Shown: piece after piece, positions 54,737 to 63,291 of the stretch
Numbering within the stretch: position 1 is the stretch's first letter
Layout: each line of letters opens with the position of its first letter
Source of the DNA: Viridibacillus soli
GTDB taxonomy: Bacteria; Bacillota; Bacilli; Bacillales_A; Planococcaceae
NCBI RefSeq assembly: GCF_016612995.1
Contig: NZ_JAEOAH010000001.1
Coordinates: 310,001 to 374,000 of the forward strand
Length of the DNA: 64,000 nucleotides
Reading direction: 5' to 3'
Made by a program: the position numbers and the translations under genes
Notes under the pieces: model-generated
Seen by the model: only the letters and a program-made list of their open reading frames with translations
What the model was told of the DNA's origin: nothing
Databases searched by the model: none

Positions 54737-55495
54737 TCACTTCCCCATCCCCTTTAACATTAATAAAATCTCTTCTATTACAATATCAGGCTCATCGTGA
54801 TGTATATAATGTCCACTACGACTAGCAATCCGGAACTTACTTGACGTTGACAGCCATTGGAATTCTGCTTGTAGACTTTGTTCAATTTCTAATATTTCTT
54901 GAGAGGGCCATCCATCTTCACCATTATCGGGTAAACCTCTTGTAATAATTGAGAGAGGGATGTCACTTTGTCTTGAGTGATCAACAATTTGCTGATAACT
55001 CTGTATTTTATCAATTTTCTCACTATTCAACATAGGATTCTCGAAATATTCCCTATTTCCTGCAAGGAGATTTTCTGGTAGAGCCTTTTCATAGGCAAGT
55101 TCTTTATATTCCGGTGCAGCGTCAACCAAAACAAAACCACAGATATCCAGCGGATAAAGACTGGTATACAATCTGGCGACCAACCCACCAAAGGAATGTC
55201 CTACCAATATATAGGGCTTCTCCACGTCAAGCGCTTGCAACAATTCGGAGAGCTCCTCGACAAGATCACAGCAAGTCCGCGGGACTGCTACGTCTTGACT
55301 CCTGCCAATACCCGCCCTGTCATAGGACAAGGTTGACGTTTCATCCGATATTCGGTCTTGGACCTTTTTCCATGTTTCATGGCTATCGCCTAACCCTGCA
55401 ATAAAGATTACGCTTGGTGTATTTTTACGTTGATATTTATTGAACAGTCTACGACTATCATAGAAATCGATTATCTTTTTATGTTGTATAGTCAC
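54737..55495 (-). CDS. Alpha/beta hydrolase
   Basis: 252 aa. The strand-turn VIFIAGLGDSHETWKKV forms the oxyanion region, the nucleophile elbow is LVGHSFGGLVARLY (Ser), the acid is likely in SIITRGLPDNGEDGW, and the catalytic His in SGHYIHHDEPD. GTG start at 55495, with a weak GGGTGA site 8-10 nt before. The family includes esterases and haloperoxidases; the substrate cannot be told. The 3' side carries repeat copy B. Confidence 0.82.
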   Translation of the reverse strand: MTIQHKKIIDFYDSRRLFNKYQRKNTPSVIFIAGLGDSHETWKKVQDRISDETSTLSYDRAGIGRSQDVAVPRTCCDLVEELSELLQALDVEKPYILVGHSFGGLVARLYTSLYPLDICGFVLVDAAPEYKELAYEKALPENLLAGNREYFENPMLNSEKIDKIQSYQQIVDHSRQSDIPLSIITRGLPDNGEDGWPSQEILEIEQSLQAEFQWLSTSSKFRIASRSGHYIHHDEPDIVIEEILLMLKGMGK

Positions 55496-55543
55496 TTTTA
55501 ATCACCCAATCAAATTATAAGCTTTATATTATTATTTCCACAA

Positions 55544-55611
55544 TAAAAAAAGAGCCATCTATGCAGCTCAGTAATCTTTTGCTAAAGCCCCCGTTAGCAA
55601 AAGAAGCGAAT
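55544..55611 (-). repeat. TTCAACTAA repeat family, copy C with a changed stem
   Basis: Contains the hairpin GAGCCATCTATGCAGCTC with a T run on the minus strand, then TTTTGCTAA, AGCCCCCG, TTAGCAAAA. In other copies the arms are TTCAACTAA/TTAGTTGAA; here both arms changed together, which keeps the pairing. It lies downstream of the signal peptidase gene and can terminate it. Confidence 0.8.
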
Positions 55612-55645
55612 GCTCCTATTACGCAAATACCTTCCAATTCCTGTT

Positions 55646-56206
55646 TTATTTTACGATACCTATATTATCTAATGGATAAAATATAATATTGGCCTTTCCT
55701 AAAACTTTGTCCATTGGTATTAAACCGACTTCCGGATCCCTACTATCAGAACTATGTCTCCTATTATCCCCTACTACGAATAAGTAACCATCAGGAATCG
55801 TTAATTTGCCAGTGTATTCTTCGAGTCTGAAATCTTCTGTTAATGTACCACCGTCAATTAGTTTTTTCTTATATTCTTCTAAATATGGCTCAACATAAGG
55901 TTCTCTATTGACATATAAAATATCATCTTTATAGGCAATGTGCTCACCCGGTAAACCTATAACACGCTTTATATAATTATCTTCCCCTGCATCAAAGACA
56001 ATTACATCATAGCGTTCATACTCTGCAATTTGTTTACTAATTTTATTTACAATGACTTTGTCCCCATCTTCATATGTAGGCATCATCGAAGCCCCATCTA
56101 CCACTATGGGTGTAAAAATGAATGTGCGAATCGCCAAAGCAAAAATAATTGCTACTACGATTGGTTTAATCCATTCAATGAATTCCTTTTTATTTTCTTT
56201 TTTCAA
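55646..56206 (-). CDS. Signal peptidase I
   Basis: 186 aa from the TTG at 56206, 9 nt after AAGGAG; the ATG at 56215 would overlap that site. One N-terminal transmembrane helix is followed by the catalytic Ser40 in VVDGASMMPT and Lys80 in NYIKRVIGLPGEH. Later boxes D (IPDGYLFVVGDNRRHSSDSR) and E are intact. It cleaves signal peptides at the outer membrane face. Bacillus genomes have several sip genes, so this is a supplementary paralogue in the accessory region. A terminator-bearing repeat follows. Confidence 0.92.
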   Translation of the reverse strand: MKKENKKEFIEWIKPIVVAIIFALAIRTFIFTPIVVDGASMMPTYEDGDKVIVNKISKQIAEYERYDVIVFDAGEDNYIKRVIGLPGEHIAYKDDILYVNREPYVEPYLEEYKKKLIDGGTLTEDFRLEEYTGKLTIPDGYLFVVGDNRRHSSDSRDPEVGLIPMDKVLGKANIIFYPLDNIGIVK

Positions 56207-56358
56207 ATATATCATCTCCTTCCAGTATAATACGTTTTATACGAAGCAAAGTTTCAATGAGTACATTTTAAATTACCGAGTCGTTAGTAAAAAAGCGTCT
56301 CAACTTAATTTAGAAACATCCTCATTACTTGAATAAAGTTAATAACGTATTTCCTTTA
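56207..56358. other. Intergenic region upstream of the signal peptidase gene
   Basis: 150 bp, AT-rich, containing the signal peptidase ribosome-binding site and leader. No other feature is evident. Confidence 0.4.
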
Positions 56359-56553
56359 CTAAATAATAGTAACAAAAAAATTATAAAGTGCGTGCAATAT
56401 AATAACCGACCATAATGAACCGGTCTTTTTGTACACAAACCCAAAGAGTAAGCCTATAATAAAAATATAAATATGCGTTCCAAAATGAAAGAATATTTCA
56501 TTGTAAATCCAAATTGGAGAATGAGTGGAAAAATTAATGTAAAGATAAATTAA
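56359..56553 (-). pseudogene. C-terminal remnant of a CPBP-family membrane protease
   Basis: The frame reads INFSTHSPIWIYNEIFFHFG, THIYIFIIGLLFGFVYKKTG and SLWSVIILHALYNFFVTIIL before the stop at 56359. This is the last third of a CPBP (Abi) intramembrane protease, including the His of the motif ILHALYNF. The EExxxR motif and the N-terminus are gone; a TAG and a hairpin (56554-56588) precede it. Pseudogene. Confidence 0.75.
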
Positions 56554-56588
56554 AAGCCAGTCCTACAAAACTTTCATAGGACTGGCTT
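56554..56588. terminator. Hairpin next to the CPBP remnant
   Basis: AAGCCAGTCCTA (56554-56565) and TAGGACTGGCTT (56577-56588) pair perfectly with an 11-nt loop. On the minus strand a TTTAATTT tract follows. It separates the remnant from sequence further right, suggesting a junction. Nothing else is recognised between 56589 and 56760. Confidence 0.7.
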
Positions 56589-56760
56589 GATTTATTATCT
56601 ATTTACCTTCTCACTGTTAACCCCTATACGATAATCAAACCAATTGTTTTGTTGCATTATATTTTGACTCTTTTCTTCAAAATACAAATCAAAGAAAAAC
56701 GATTTCTTTTCTGTTAATTTAGTATACAGTTTTTATTGGAAAATTTGATTATTTTTAGTA

Positions 56761-56795
56761 GCTCTTCTTCAACTAAAGCCCCCGTTAATTTAAGT
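56761..56795 (-). repeat. TTCAACTAA repeat family, partial copy D
   Basis: CTTCAACTAA, AGCCCCCG, TTAATTTAAG: one hairpin unit only. It lies about 120 bp upstream of the serine hydrolase gene. Confidence 0.6.
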
Positions 56796-56913
56796 GTAAC
56801 TCTTCACAATTACTTGATATTATATAGGTAAGTAGAAATATAAATTAGAATTTAGTTTATAGTTATAAAAATAAGTTTTTTATACTCTTATAATTCTTCA
56901 AAAAGGAGGGTTT

Positions 56914-58374
56914 ATGAAAAAGACTATTGTTTTTGTATTAACGATACTTATATTATTCTCAGGATTCGCAACACAAAGTTATGCGTTGTCAGATTCGAAA
57001 TCTGTGGCAATACAAGCGTTGCTAGATGATGCCTGTCGTACATCAGGTGTGCCTGGAATGTCAATCTCAATACTTGCTAATGATGAAGTGTTCTATTTTT
57101 CTTCTGGGTATGCAGATCTTGAAAAGGGGTTGTCTGCAAGTGAAAATACACTCTATGAGTTGGCCTCGGTGAGTAAAGCTTTTACTGGTATGGGGATTCT
57201 GCTATTGGAAGAGAAAGGGCTGCTATCTATGACTGACCCTATCCAAAAATATTTACCTTGGTTTACGTTAAAGTATCAAGGTAAACCTGTTGATATGCAA
57301 AGCCTTACACTAAATAACTTCCTTCACCATACCAGCGGCCTAACAAATATTAGACATACTCAAAATATTCCACAAGGCAATACGCCTGATATGTTGCAAA
57401 AGACTGTGGAAACGCTGGTAGATGCTGAATTGGCGTTCTCTCCCGGTGAACAATATAACTATGGAACCGTTAATTATGACGTATTGGGTTTGGTTATTGA
57501 GATTGTATCACGACAAAGCTATGAAGACTTTATGAGGGAACAGGTATTTCTACCCTTAGGTCTTCACCAGACGTATGTTTATAAAGAAGATGCTCAAGCC
57601 ACTGGACAGTTAGCGCAGGGCTACCGTTCTTCCTTTTTCATAACAACTCCATTTAACGCTCCGGATTATGCTGGGAATAAACCTGCCGGCTATATCATTT
57701 CTAATACAAAAGATATGGCGCGTTGGATGGGCATACAGATGGGTATCGTGCAGGACATACCCGAAATATTTCACAGGGTTATCGAAAAATCACATAGGGG
57801 TGATATGTCTGTTTCGGCTGTCAACGATATGTATTATGCGGCAGGTTGGTCGGTAAACGCCGAACAAACGTTTATAGAACACACTGGGGGTAATCCGAAT
57901 TTTAGAACCGAAGTAGCCATACTGCCAAATGAACGAACAGCCATCTGCTTACTGAGCAACGGCGCAAATACCAATATAAACCTGGTACTAAAAGTTAAAA
58001 ATATATTAAACGGCAATCTAACTCAGTCATATGAGATAAGCGGCACACAGCTTTTGGACATCATTTTGTCGTCTACCACAATTATTCTTTGCCTATTGGC
58101 CGTTCTGTTATTTCTCTTAGGATTAAGAAAAAGGAAAACGAATGAGCAGCAGCCAATGACAAAAAAGAGAACAATCGTAACAATTATTTTCCTAATCGCT
58201 ACGATTGCCCAGTGTATAATGTTTTTTGCCTTCGATTGGTCAACGATACTTATTTGGCAAACATATAGTGTTCTTACAGCTTTGATTTCGTCAACATTAT
58301 TAACAGCAAGCATTACTTGGTATATACTCACCGATAAGATGCCTCGCTCCGAAAATAAGTATAATGTTAAGTAA
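56914..58374 (+). CDS. Serine hydrolase, class C beta-lactamase/PBP4-like, with C-terminal membrane domain
   Basis: 486 aa. A signal peptide ends near SYALS. The beta-lactamase fold has the SxxK motif in LASVSKAFTG (Ser about 86, Lys about 89), the YxN motif in PGEQYNYGTVNYD, and HTG in FIEHTGGNPNF. Three to four transmembrane segments follow (about residues 378-400, 420-440 and 447-470), so the catalytic domain is held outside the cell. Related Bacillus proteins act as D-Ala-D-Ala peptidases or esterases. RBS AAAAAGGAGGG before ATG 56914. A terminator follows. Repeats flank it. Confidence 0.87.
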   Translation: MKKTIVFVLTILILFSGFATQSYALSDSKSVAIQALLDDACRTSGVPGMSISILANDEVFYFSSGYADLEKGLSASENTLYELASVSKAFTGMGILLLEEKGLLSMTDPIQKYLPWFTLKYQGKPVDMQSLTLNNFLHHTSGLTNIRHTQNIPQGNTPDMLQKTVETLVDAELAFSPGEQYNYGTVNYDVLGLVIEIVSRQSYEDFMREQVFLPLGLHQTYVYKEDAQATGQLAQGYRSSFFITTPFNAPDYAGNKPAGYIISNTKDMARWMGIQMGIVQDIPEIFHRVIEKSHRGDMSVSAVNDMYYAAGWSVNAEQTFIEHTGGNPNFRTEVAILPNERTAICLLSNGANTNINLVLKVKNILNGNLTQSYEISGTQLLDIILSSTTIILCLLAVLLFLLGLRKRKTNEQQPMTKKRTIVTIIFLIATIAQCIMFFAFDWSTILIWQTYSVLTALISSTLLTASITWYILTDKMPRSENKYNVK

Positions 58375-58414
58375 TTAAATTCCAATTTATCAATATTCTT
58401 AATTTAAAAAACAT

Positions 58415-58435
58415 AAGACACCTCGGTGTCTTCTT
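58415..58435 (+). terminator. Terminator of the serine hydrolase gene
   Basis: AAGACACC (58415-58422) and GGTGTCTT (58425-58432) pair perfectly around TC, then CTTT. Short but GC-containing stem. Confidence 0.7.
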
Positions 58436-58477
58436 TAATGTCATCGACACTTCTCCTAGTTAAACCCACTTGCTATT

Positions 58478-58510
58478 TCTTCCACTAACCTGCCCCGTTA
58501 GTTCAATAAG
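58478..58510 (-). repeat. TTCAACTAA repeat family, partial copy E
   Basis: TTCTTCCACTAACCTGCCCCG followed by TTAGTTCAATAAG. One hairpin unit. Confidence 0.65.
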
Positions 58511-58631
58511 CACATACTTTATTCAGAAAAGGTAACAATACAATCAATTCGATAAAGTCGTAAAGAGGTATATTGAAGAAAATGAAAAAGATGTTAATAG
58601 TTTTTATACTATCCCTTGAAGGGAGGAATTA

Positions 58632-59123
58632 ATGAAGAAAAATCTTTTACTTCTCTTCATTTGTGTATTTATAGTTAGTTGTCAACAAAGTACAGACCAA
58701 GATACTACGATGGATTCGAACATAGAATCCGAAGTTTCTTTTTTCCCCTGATATAGAAAGGGGCTTAACATTAAAAGAAGCACTTGAAATCGCCCATAAA
58801 GAAGCACTTAAATGGAATAAAGAGTGCATGTGCCTAATGAAATGGACGCTATGCCTAATAGTCAATTTATTTCTAAAGTTGAAGATTTTAAGTATGATAC
58901 ACCTGAATTACTAAAAAAGGCACAAAAAATCACCAAAATATATCCAGGAGACACTTTTGCTAAGGGATATAATTTTGGTTTCACTAAACAACTGCAAAAA
59001 AACGTTCCAATTGTGATGGTTATCGGTTGGGATCATACCAAGGAAAATATGATCTATTTAATGTTCAACGCAGTAACAGGAGAGCTAGAAGATGATTTTG
59101 AAAGAGAACAATATAAAAACTAA
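58632..59123 (+). pseudogene. Lipoprotein gene with two compensating frameshifts
   Basis: MKKNLLLLFICVFIVSCQQS gives a lipoprotein signal with lipobox IVSC. The frame ends at a TGA near 58749 after the homopolymers TTTTTT-CCCC. The +1 frame reads on as DIERGLTLKEALEIAHKEAL, and near 58820 the original frame resumes as HVPNEMDAMPNSQFISKVED and VIGWDHTKENMIYLMFNAVT to a stop at 59123. One insertion and one deletion restore a protein of about 160 aa. RBS GGGAGGAAT before the ATG. Family not recognised. Confidence 0.7.
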
Positions 59124-59137
59124 AAGGGGTTGTATTC

Positions 59138-59206
59138 ATGAAAAAAAATTCAGTTATCTCTACTACCATTTTATCGACTTCCATACTAAAGTACCCCTTT
59201 AATTGA
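59138..59206 (+). pseudogene. Signal-peptide start cut off by a repeat copy
   Basis: ATG 59138 follows an AAAAGGGG site and reads MKKNSVISTTILSTSILK, a typical export signal. It then enters the repeat copy F and stops at 59206. The repeat has replaced the rest of the gene. Confidence 0.6.
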
Positions 59207-59212
59207 AGAAGC
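59179..59212 (-). repeat. TTCAACTAA repeat family, partial copy F
   Basis: CTTCCATACTAAAGTACCCC then TTTAATTGAAGAAGC. It ends 6 bp from the stop codon of the minus-strand gene 59219-60061 and truncates the plus-strand signal peptide gene. Confidence 0.65.
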
Positions 59213-59218
59213 TTTTGT

Positions 59219-60061
59219 TTAATTTCTCTTGTTCTCTAGCCGTTCAGTTAAATCATTAAAGTCTTGGACTACTTCTTGCATTGATGATTTTTTAGCTAAC
59301 GAAATCCCCTTTTGAATAGATTTAGAAGCTTCTTCAAATTTATTTGCTTTAATTTGGGCATCTGCAAGGCAATACCAGTAAAACCAGGCATCCATTTCTG
59401 AAATTTTATCTTTATAAAACTTTTCGATTATCGGATAGTATTTAGAATATAATTCTTCGTTATAGACCAACTTTTCACCATTCCATTTTAGTACATCCAC
59501 TAAATAACTATCGCCAATATACATTTGCCAAACTGCTATACCAACTTTTTGTTTTCCATTCACAAAATCCATTTTATGATAAGGAACATCAGCAATCTTT
59601 TTGAATGAGTTATCAACCCATTGATAAACTTCAAGTTCGCTTCCTGCTGCTGCACCAATTGTAACACCGAATAAGTATTCCTTTGTACCATCACCTGTAA
59701 TATCTTCCAAACCCGAAAAATCCAAATCTACTCCTTGAATTTTTGTTTCCAAAACTTTTCGCCAATCAGCATTGTCCTTTTTCAGCACTATTGATCCAAA
59801 CTGGGAAGGGGCTGGTTGATCTTTTGCTTTAATTTCAAAAGTAAAGATTATTTCTTTCTGTCCATCGTGGTCAAAGTCATAGAGTTGAATTGGCAGTGTG
59901 GAGGAAGGATTTTCAGGACTTATAAGTGACGCATTCGATGGCATAAATCTGCTAACAATTTTCATTAAGTCTTCTTTCTGGTCCTCGTTAGCGTGAACAA
60001 ATATTGGACTAAAGCTAAATGCAAAGAGTAGCAATAATGTAGGTAGCATTATTTTCTTCAT
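59219..60061 (-). CDS. Secreted protein with DxDxDG repeats
   Basis: 280 aa from ATG 60061, preceded by AAAGGAG. The signal peptide MKKIMLPTLLLLFAFSFSPI ends after VHA. Two calcium-binding-type loops, YDFDHDGQKEIIF and DITGDGTKEYLFG, are spaced about 55 residues apart, as in FG-GAP/VCBS-like beta-propeller blades. The C-terminal 80 residues form a TPR-like helical pair (YWYCLADAQIKANKFEEASK). Exported, probably calcium-binding; role unknown. The only other annotation is repeat copy F at its end. Confidence 0.75.
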   Translation of the reverse strand: MKKIMLPTLLLLFAFSFSPIFVHANEDQKEDLMKIVSRFMPSNASLISPENPSSTLPIQLYDFDHDGQKEIIFTFEIKAKDQPAPSQFGSIVLKKDNADWRKVLETKIQGVDLDFSGLEDITGDGTKEYLFGVTIGAAAGSELEVYQWVDNSFKKIADVPYHKMDFVNGKQKVGIAVWQMYIGDSYLVDVLKWNGEKLVYNEELYSKYYPIIEKFYKDKISEMDAWFYWYCLADAQIKANKFEEASKSIQKGISLAKKSSMQEVVQDFNDLTERLENKRN

Positions 60062-60263
60062 CAATATGTCTCCTTTTTATACCGAGATCAAAGATTGTAG
60101 TTCCTTTATATTATTTAGTGTAGAATGGGCGTATTTAGAAAAGTTCCATAATACAACCAAGAATTTAATACACCAAATAAAACCAATATAAGAGGAATAC
60201 TTTTATCCAATTTCATCACCTTAAATATTAGGTTTAGTTTGTCCTGTTCAGCTACAATAATTC

Positions 60264-60358
60264 CTTATTCAACTATCCTGCCCTGTTAGTTCAATAAGAA
60301 AAAAAGAGCTGCCTATGCAACTCAATGATCTTCAAGTAAAGTACCCGTTAGTTGAATT
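60264..60358 (-). repeat. TTCAACTAA repeat family, full copy G
   Basis: Plus strand: TTATTCAACTATCCTGCCC, TGTTAGTTCAATAAG, a run of A, the hairpin GAGCTGCCTATGCAACTC, then GATCTTCAAGTAAAGTACCC and GTTAGTTGAA. Read on the minus strand, after the stop of the gene at 60381, it gives a first motif, a terminator (stem plus seven T), and a second motif. This copy best shows the arrangement motif-terminator-motif. Confidence 0.82.
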
Positions 60359-60380
60359 AGATACAAAGCTGTATCAAGAC

Positions 60381-60806
60381 TCATTTTTGAATTTTCGCTA
60401 CTGAAACTCCATCTGTTGTTACATGAAAGGTTATTGTAATAGGACCTTCAGGTGGATTAAATGGACCTGTATACGTATCATATTTTACTTTCACAGTAAA
60501 ATCATATTGAGAATACCCGCCAGTTAGTCGTTTTACTTCTAATATTTCTGCATTCCAAAGTGCATAACTACGATTTGGATATTCCTTATTAATCACTTTC
60601 CTAGCCTCAGGGTCTAATAAAACTAATAATACATCATAAAAATCGGAATGCTCTTCTTCAGAACTTACTTTTTCAGCTTCAGCTTTACCTGTATTCGACA
60701 ACATCACTCCCGAAGTGATAAACGTTAATACCAAAACGAGTGAAATCAAAATAGAGGTAATTTGTTTTTTTTCATATTTGAATAACCACCTTATTTTATC
60801 AGTCAA
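60381..60806 (-). CDS. Membrane-anchored protein, DUF3888-like
   Basis: 141 aa. One N-terminal transmembrane segment (ITSILISLVLVLTFITSGVM) follows a basic cytosolic start. The exterior part, YDVLLVLLDPEARKVINKEY, GGYSQYDFTVKVKYDTYTGP and EGPITITFHVTTDG, resembles the DUF3888 pattern of two helices and a sheet; I give this name with moderate confidence. The TTG start has no good site. Repeat copy G follows as terminator. Confidence 0.6.
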   Translation of the reverse strand: MTDKIRWLFKYEKKQITSILISLVLVLTFITSGVMLSNTGKAEAEKVSSEEEHSDFYDVLLVLLDPEARKVINKEYPNRSYALWNAEILEVKRLTGGYSQYDFTVKVKYDTYTGPFNPPEGPITITFHVTTDGVSVAKIQK

Positions 60807-60840
60807 GGTAGCTTGCCCAGTTCATAAAAATCATGTGTTT

Positions 60841-60895
60841 GTTCAACTAATCTGCCCCTTTAGTTAAATAAGTTCAACAAAACCGTTAGTTGAAC
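60841..60895 (-). repeat. TTCAACTAA repeat family, copy H
   Basis: TTCAACTAATCTGCCCCT and TTAGTTAAATAAG, then GTTCAACAAAACC and GTTAGTTGAAC. The middle terminator hairpin is missing, so two hairpin motifs lie side by side. Located upstream of the deacetylase gene. Confidence 0.7.
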
Positions 60896-61002
60896 AAAAA
60901 ATGAAATTTTTAATATGCTAAACAACTATGAGAAATAAAAACACCTTCAGGTTAGAATAGCCATCGCTAAAACGGGTATCAATATAAAAAGGAGATGAAT
61001 GG

Positions 61003-61872
61003 ATGAAAGAACGAATATTCAAGTGGTTGTTAGTTACGGGGTTTTTATTTTGTTTGCATATAACAGATATCATGACTGTTTATGCGAATGAGGGACCCTT
61101 GGCAGATGTATCGAGGCAATGGTTGAAAGCGGACTTACGAGATGATCCGGAAGAAGATTTACCTGACCTTAAAGGAGGATCTGAAAATTCCGGGCGGGAT
61201 CCTCTGCAGCCTGTTGACCTAAGAATTTTACAACAACGGTATCCAGAAATATTTTTCTTACAAGGTCCTACTGATCAAAAACGAGTTGCTTTAACTTTTG
61301 ATGATGGTCCTGATCCACGTTTTTCAAATGATGTATTAGATGTATTAAAACAGTACAATGTACCAGCAACATTCTTCGTGTTAGGTTCAAAAGCCGTTGC
61401 TAACCCTGAAATTGTCAAGCGAATGCAAAACGAGGGTCATGTAATCGGAAACCATACCTACTCCCATCCTAACCTTGTCAAAGAATCCGACCTCGGAACC
61501 CTAGAGAGGGAAGTAACTAGAACGGAAGATGCTCTTAAGGACATTATTGGTTACCGGACAAAATTATTTAGACCACCATATGGCTTCTTATACAATGAAT
61601 TAGTCGAGAAGCTTAGGGAAATAAACTATTACGTGATTGCCTGGTCGGTTGATTCGTTGGATTGGCAGGAAGACCCGCCGGAAGTTATTGCTTCGAATGT
61701 AGTAGACAACATTCATCCAGGTGCGATTATTCTCATGCACGATGGGGCAGAATCGGGTGGAGATCGAACGAATACGATCGAATCACTTCACCAAATTATT
61801 CCAAAACTACAAGAGCAAGGATATGAATTTGTCACAGTTCCAGAATTGTTGAATATTCCATTTAAGAAATAG
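61003..61872 (+). CDS. Polysaccharide deacetylase (NodB domain), exported
   Basis: 289 aa. The signal peptide WLLVTGFLFCLHITDIMTV ends near ANEGPL. The NodB domain begins at about residue 100: VALTFDDGPDPRF (catalytic Asp and metal Asp), GNHTYSHPNL (metal His pair), LFRPPYGF (Arg), AWSVDSLDW and ILMHDGAESGG (His). All catalytic motifs are intact. It likely deacetylates peptidoglycan or chitin-like polymers at the cell surface, as PdaA/PdaB-type enzymes do. RBS AAGGAGATG. Confidence 0.9.
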   Translation: MKERIFKWLLVTGFLFCLHITDIMTVYANEGPLADVSRQWLKADLRDDPEEDLPDLKGGSENSGRDPLQPVDLRILQQRYPEIFFLQGPTDQKRVALTFDDGPDPRFSNDVLDVLKQYNVPATFFVLGSKAVANPEIVKRMQNEGHVIGNHTYSHPNLVKESDLGTLEREVTRTEDALKDIIGYRTKLFRPPYGFLYNELVEKLREINYYVIAWSVDSLDWQEDPPEVIASNVVDNIHPGAIILMHDGAESGGDRTNTIESLHQIIPKLQEQGYEFVTVPELLNIPFKK

Positions 61873-61986
61873 AATGTATCTCTTACAATTACCTTTAATA
61901 TTTTTTCTTGAAGGCTTTTTTTGTATTACTATATGGGGTACCACCAACATGTTTACAAAAAGCACATCTATTGCATAAAAAAGACA

Positions 61987-62031
61987 AAGAAGACATATTC
62001 CCCGCGCTAAAGGGAATATGTCTTCTTTTTT
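61987..62031 (+). terminator. Terminator of the deacetylase gene
   Basis: AAGAAGACATATTCCC (61987-62002) and GGGAATATGTCTTCTT (62012-62027) form a perfect 16-bp stem with a 9-nt loop, followed by T4. Confidence 0.9.
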
Positions 62032-62133
62032 AAGACACTCAAACTCTCATTAATTAATAACCATATTTTCTTCCCCATATCACTACCCCAATCACTGATT
62101 ACTGACACTCTATATAGTCGCTATTATCATTTT

Positions 62134-62230
62134 TCTTGTTCTACTAACCTGCCCCTTTAGTTGAAGAAGAAATAGATCTGCGTGAACAGCTCAAAGATCT
62201 TCTTACTAAAGCACACCGTTAGCTTAATAA
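62134..62230 (-). repeat. TTCAACTAA repeat family, full copy I
   Basis: CTTGTTCTACTAACCTGCC, CCTTTAGTTGAAGAAG, AGATCTGCGTGAACAGCTC, AAGATCTTCTTACTAAAGC and ACACCGTTAGCTTAA. Same order as copies A and G. It lies just after the 3' end of the gene tail at 62238. Confidence 0.78.
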
Positions 62231-62237
62231 CTCTCCT

Positions 62238-62366
62238 CTATAATAACCGTTTCCAATTAGGGTCTTTTTCGTCTTTTTCATTAGGTTTTCTTACAAACTC
62301 AATACACCTTTCTTCACAAGCCCCAAATACAATAGAGTTTTTTGTGCTTGCCTTAAAGATGGAATA
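62238..62366 (-). pseudogene. C-terminal gene tail ending NWKRLL
   Basis: The frame reads SIFKASTKNSIVFGACEERC and IEFVRKPNEKDEKDPNWKRL, stop at 62238, with no start upstream (TAA two codons earlier). It is homologous at its end to the tail at 53752. Family unknown. Confidence 0.55.
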
Positions 62367-62476
62367 TTAGCTCCTCCTTTACAATCAGGGTTTAAAAATT
62401 GTTCTTATGCAACTATTGCCCCTGAAATAAAAAATAAGTCAATTTACATAATTCTTGTAGTAAAAGTACAGAGGTA

Positions 62477-63291
62477 TTATTTATATGTATATGTTACACC
62501 TTCGTAGGAGTTAAGTTTGTGCCCTTCAAGAAAATCTAAAACCATATCGTTAAATATGTCTTTTTTCATTATACTTAAAGGATCAAATGAATCTTTAAAT
62601 AAAGCTAATACTGCATTAGGTATATTTTCAAAAATTATTTGAGAACCTTTTTTTTCGTCAACACCCATAATTTTTTTATCCCCACCCATTACGAGTGTAT
62701 GAACGGATATATTCTGTAACTCTAGTGTATGACTTGGAAAATCACTCGTTTTTGCCATAATAAGTAATTCCTTATCAAATGAAAAAGATTCTCTTAAGAT
62801 TTTTTTGTATAATTGTCATTCTTATACACCTTTAGCATTGCATTTATAATGGTTTCATAAGACAGCATCTTAAATATTGCAGTGGAAATTTTTAATACAA
62901 ACCCTGATAGCTTCGTCGGAACCTCACTATAACCATTTGATAAAACCAATTTATTAATATAACTGCTGTATTTAGCTGCAAATAACTGTGCAACAACGGA
63001 GCCTTGTGACACACCTACAATAGAAATCTTTATTATTCCCATAGCATCAAGAAAGAATTTTATATCTTCTGCCATCACCCTTGGGTCAAATCTATCATTT
63101 GGAAATGCTTTGGTTGATCCTCCGTGCCCTCTCATATCAATCATTATCATTTTATATTTCTGCGAAAAAAATGGGATTTGTGGCTCCCACATTTTCCAAC
63201 TTCCCCCTAGTCCGTGTAAAAATAAAATTGGTTCACCATCCCCTCTTATTTCATAATTAATATGAATATTATTTGCTTTTATTACTGTCAT
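62477..63291 (-). pseudogene. Alpha/beta hydrolase with a frameshift in a run of seven A
   Basis: From ATG 63291 (GGGGGAA site) the frame encodes MTVIKANNIHINYEIRGDGE, the oxyanion turn LFLHGLGGSWKMW and the nucleophile elbow VGVSQGSVVAQLF. It ends after YKNDNYTKKS at 62794. A run of seven A (minus strand, 62806-62800) lies at this point. In the shifted frame the protein continues KKILRESFSFDKELLIMAKT and SVHTLVMGGDKKIM to 62477, with the C-terminal strands of the fold. Repaired, about 270 aa. A frameshift in a homopolymer is seen directly; whether it is genuine is discussed in the findings. Confidence 0.75.

Noticed and set aside
54603-54800. 65-aa plus-strand frame overlapping the alpha/beta hydrolase end
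   Set aside because: No ribosome-binding site and it begins inside repeat copy B. It is a shadow of the minus-strand gene.
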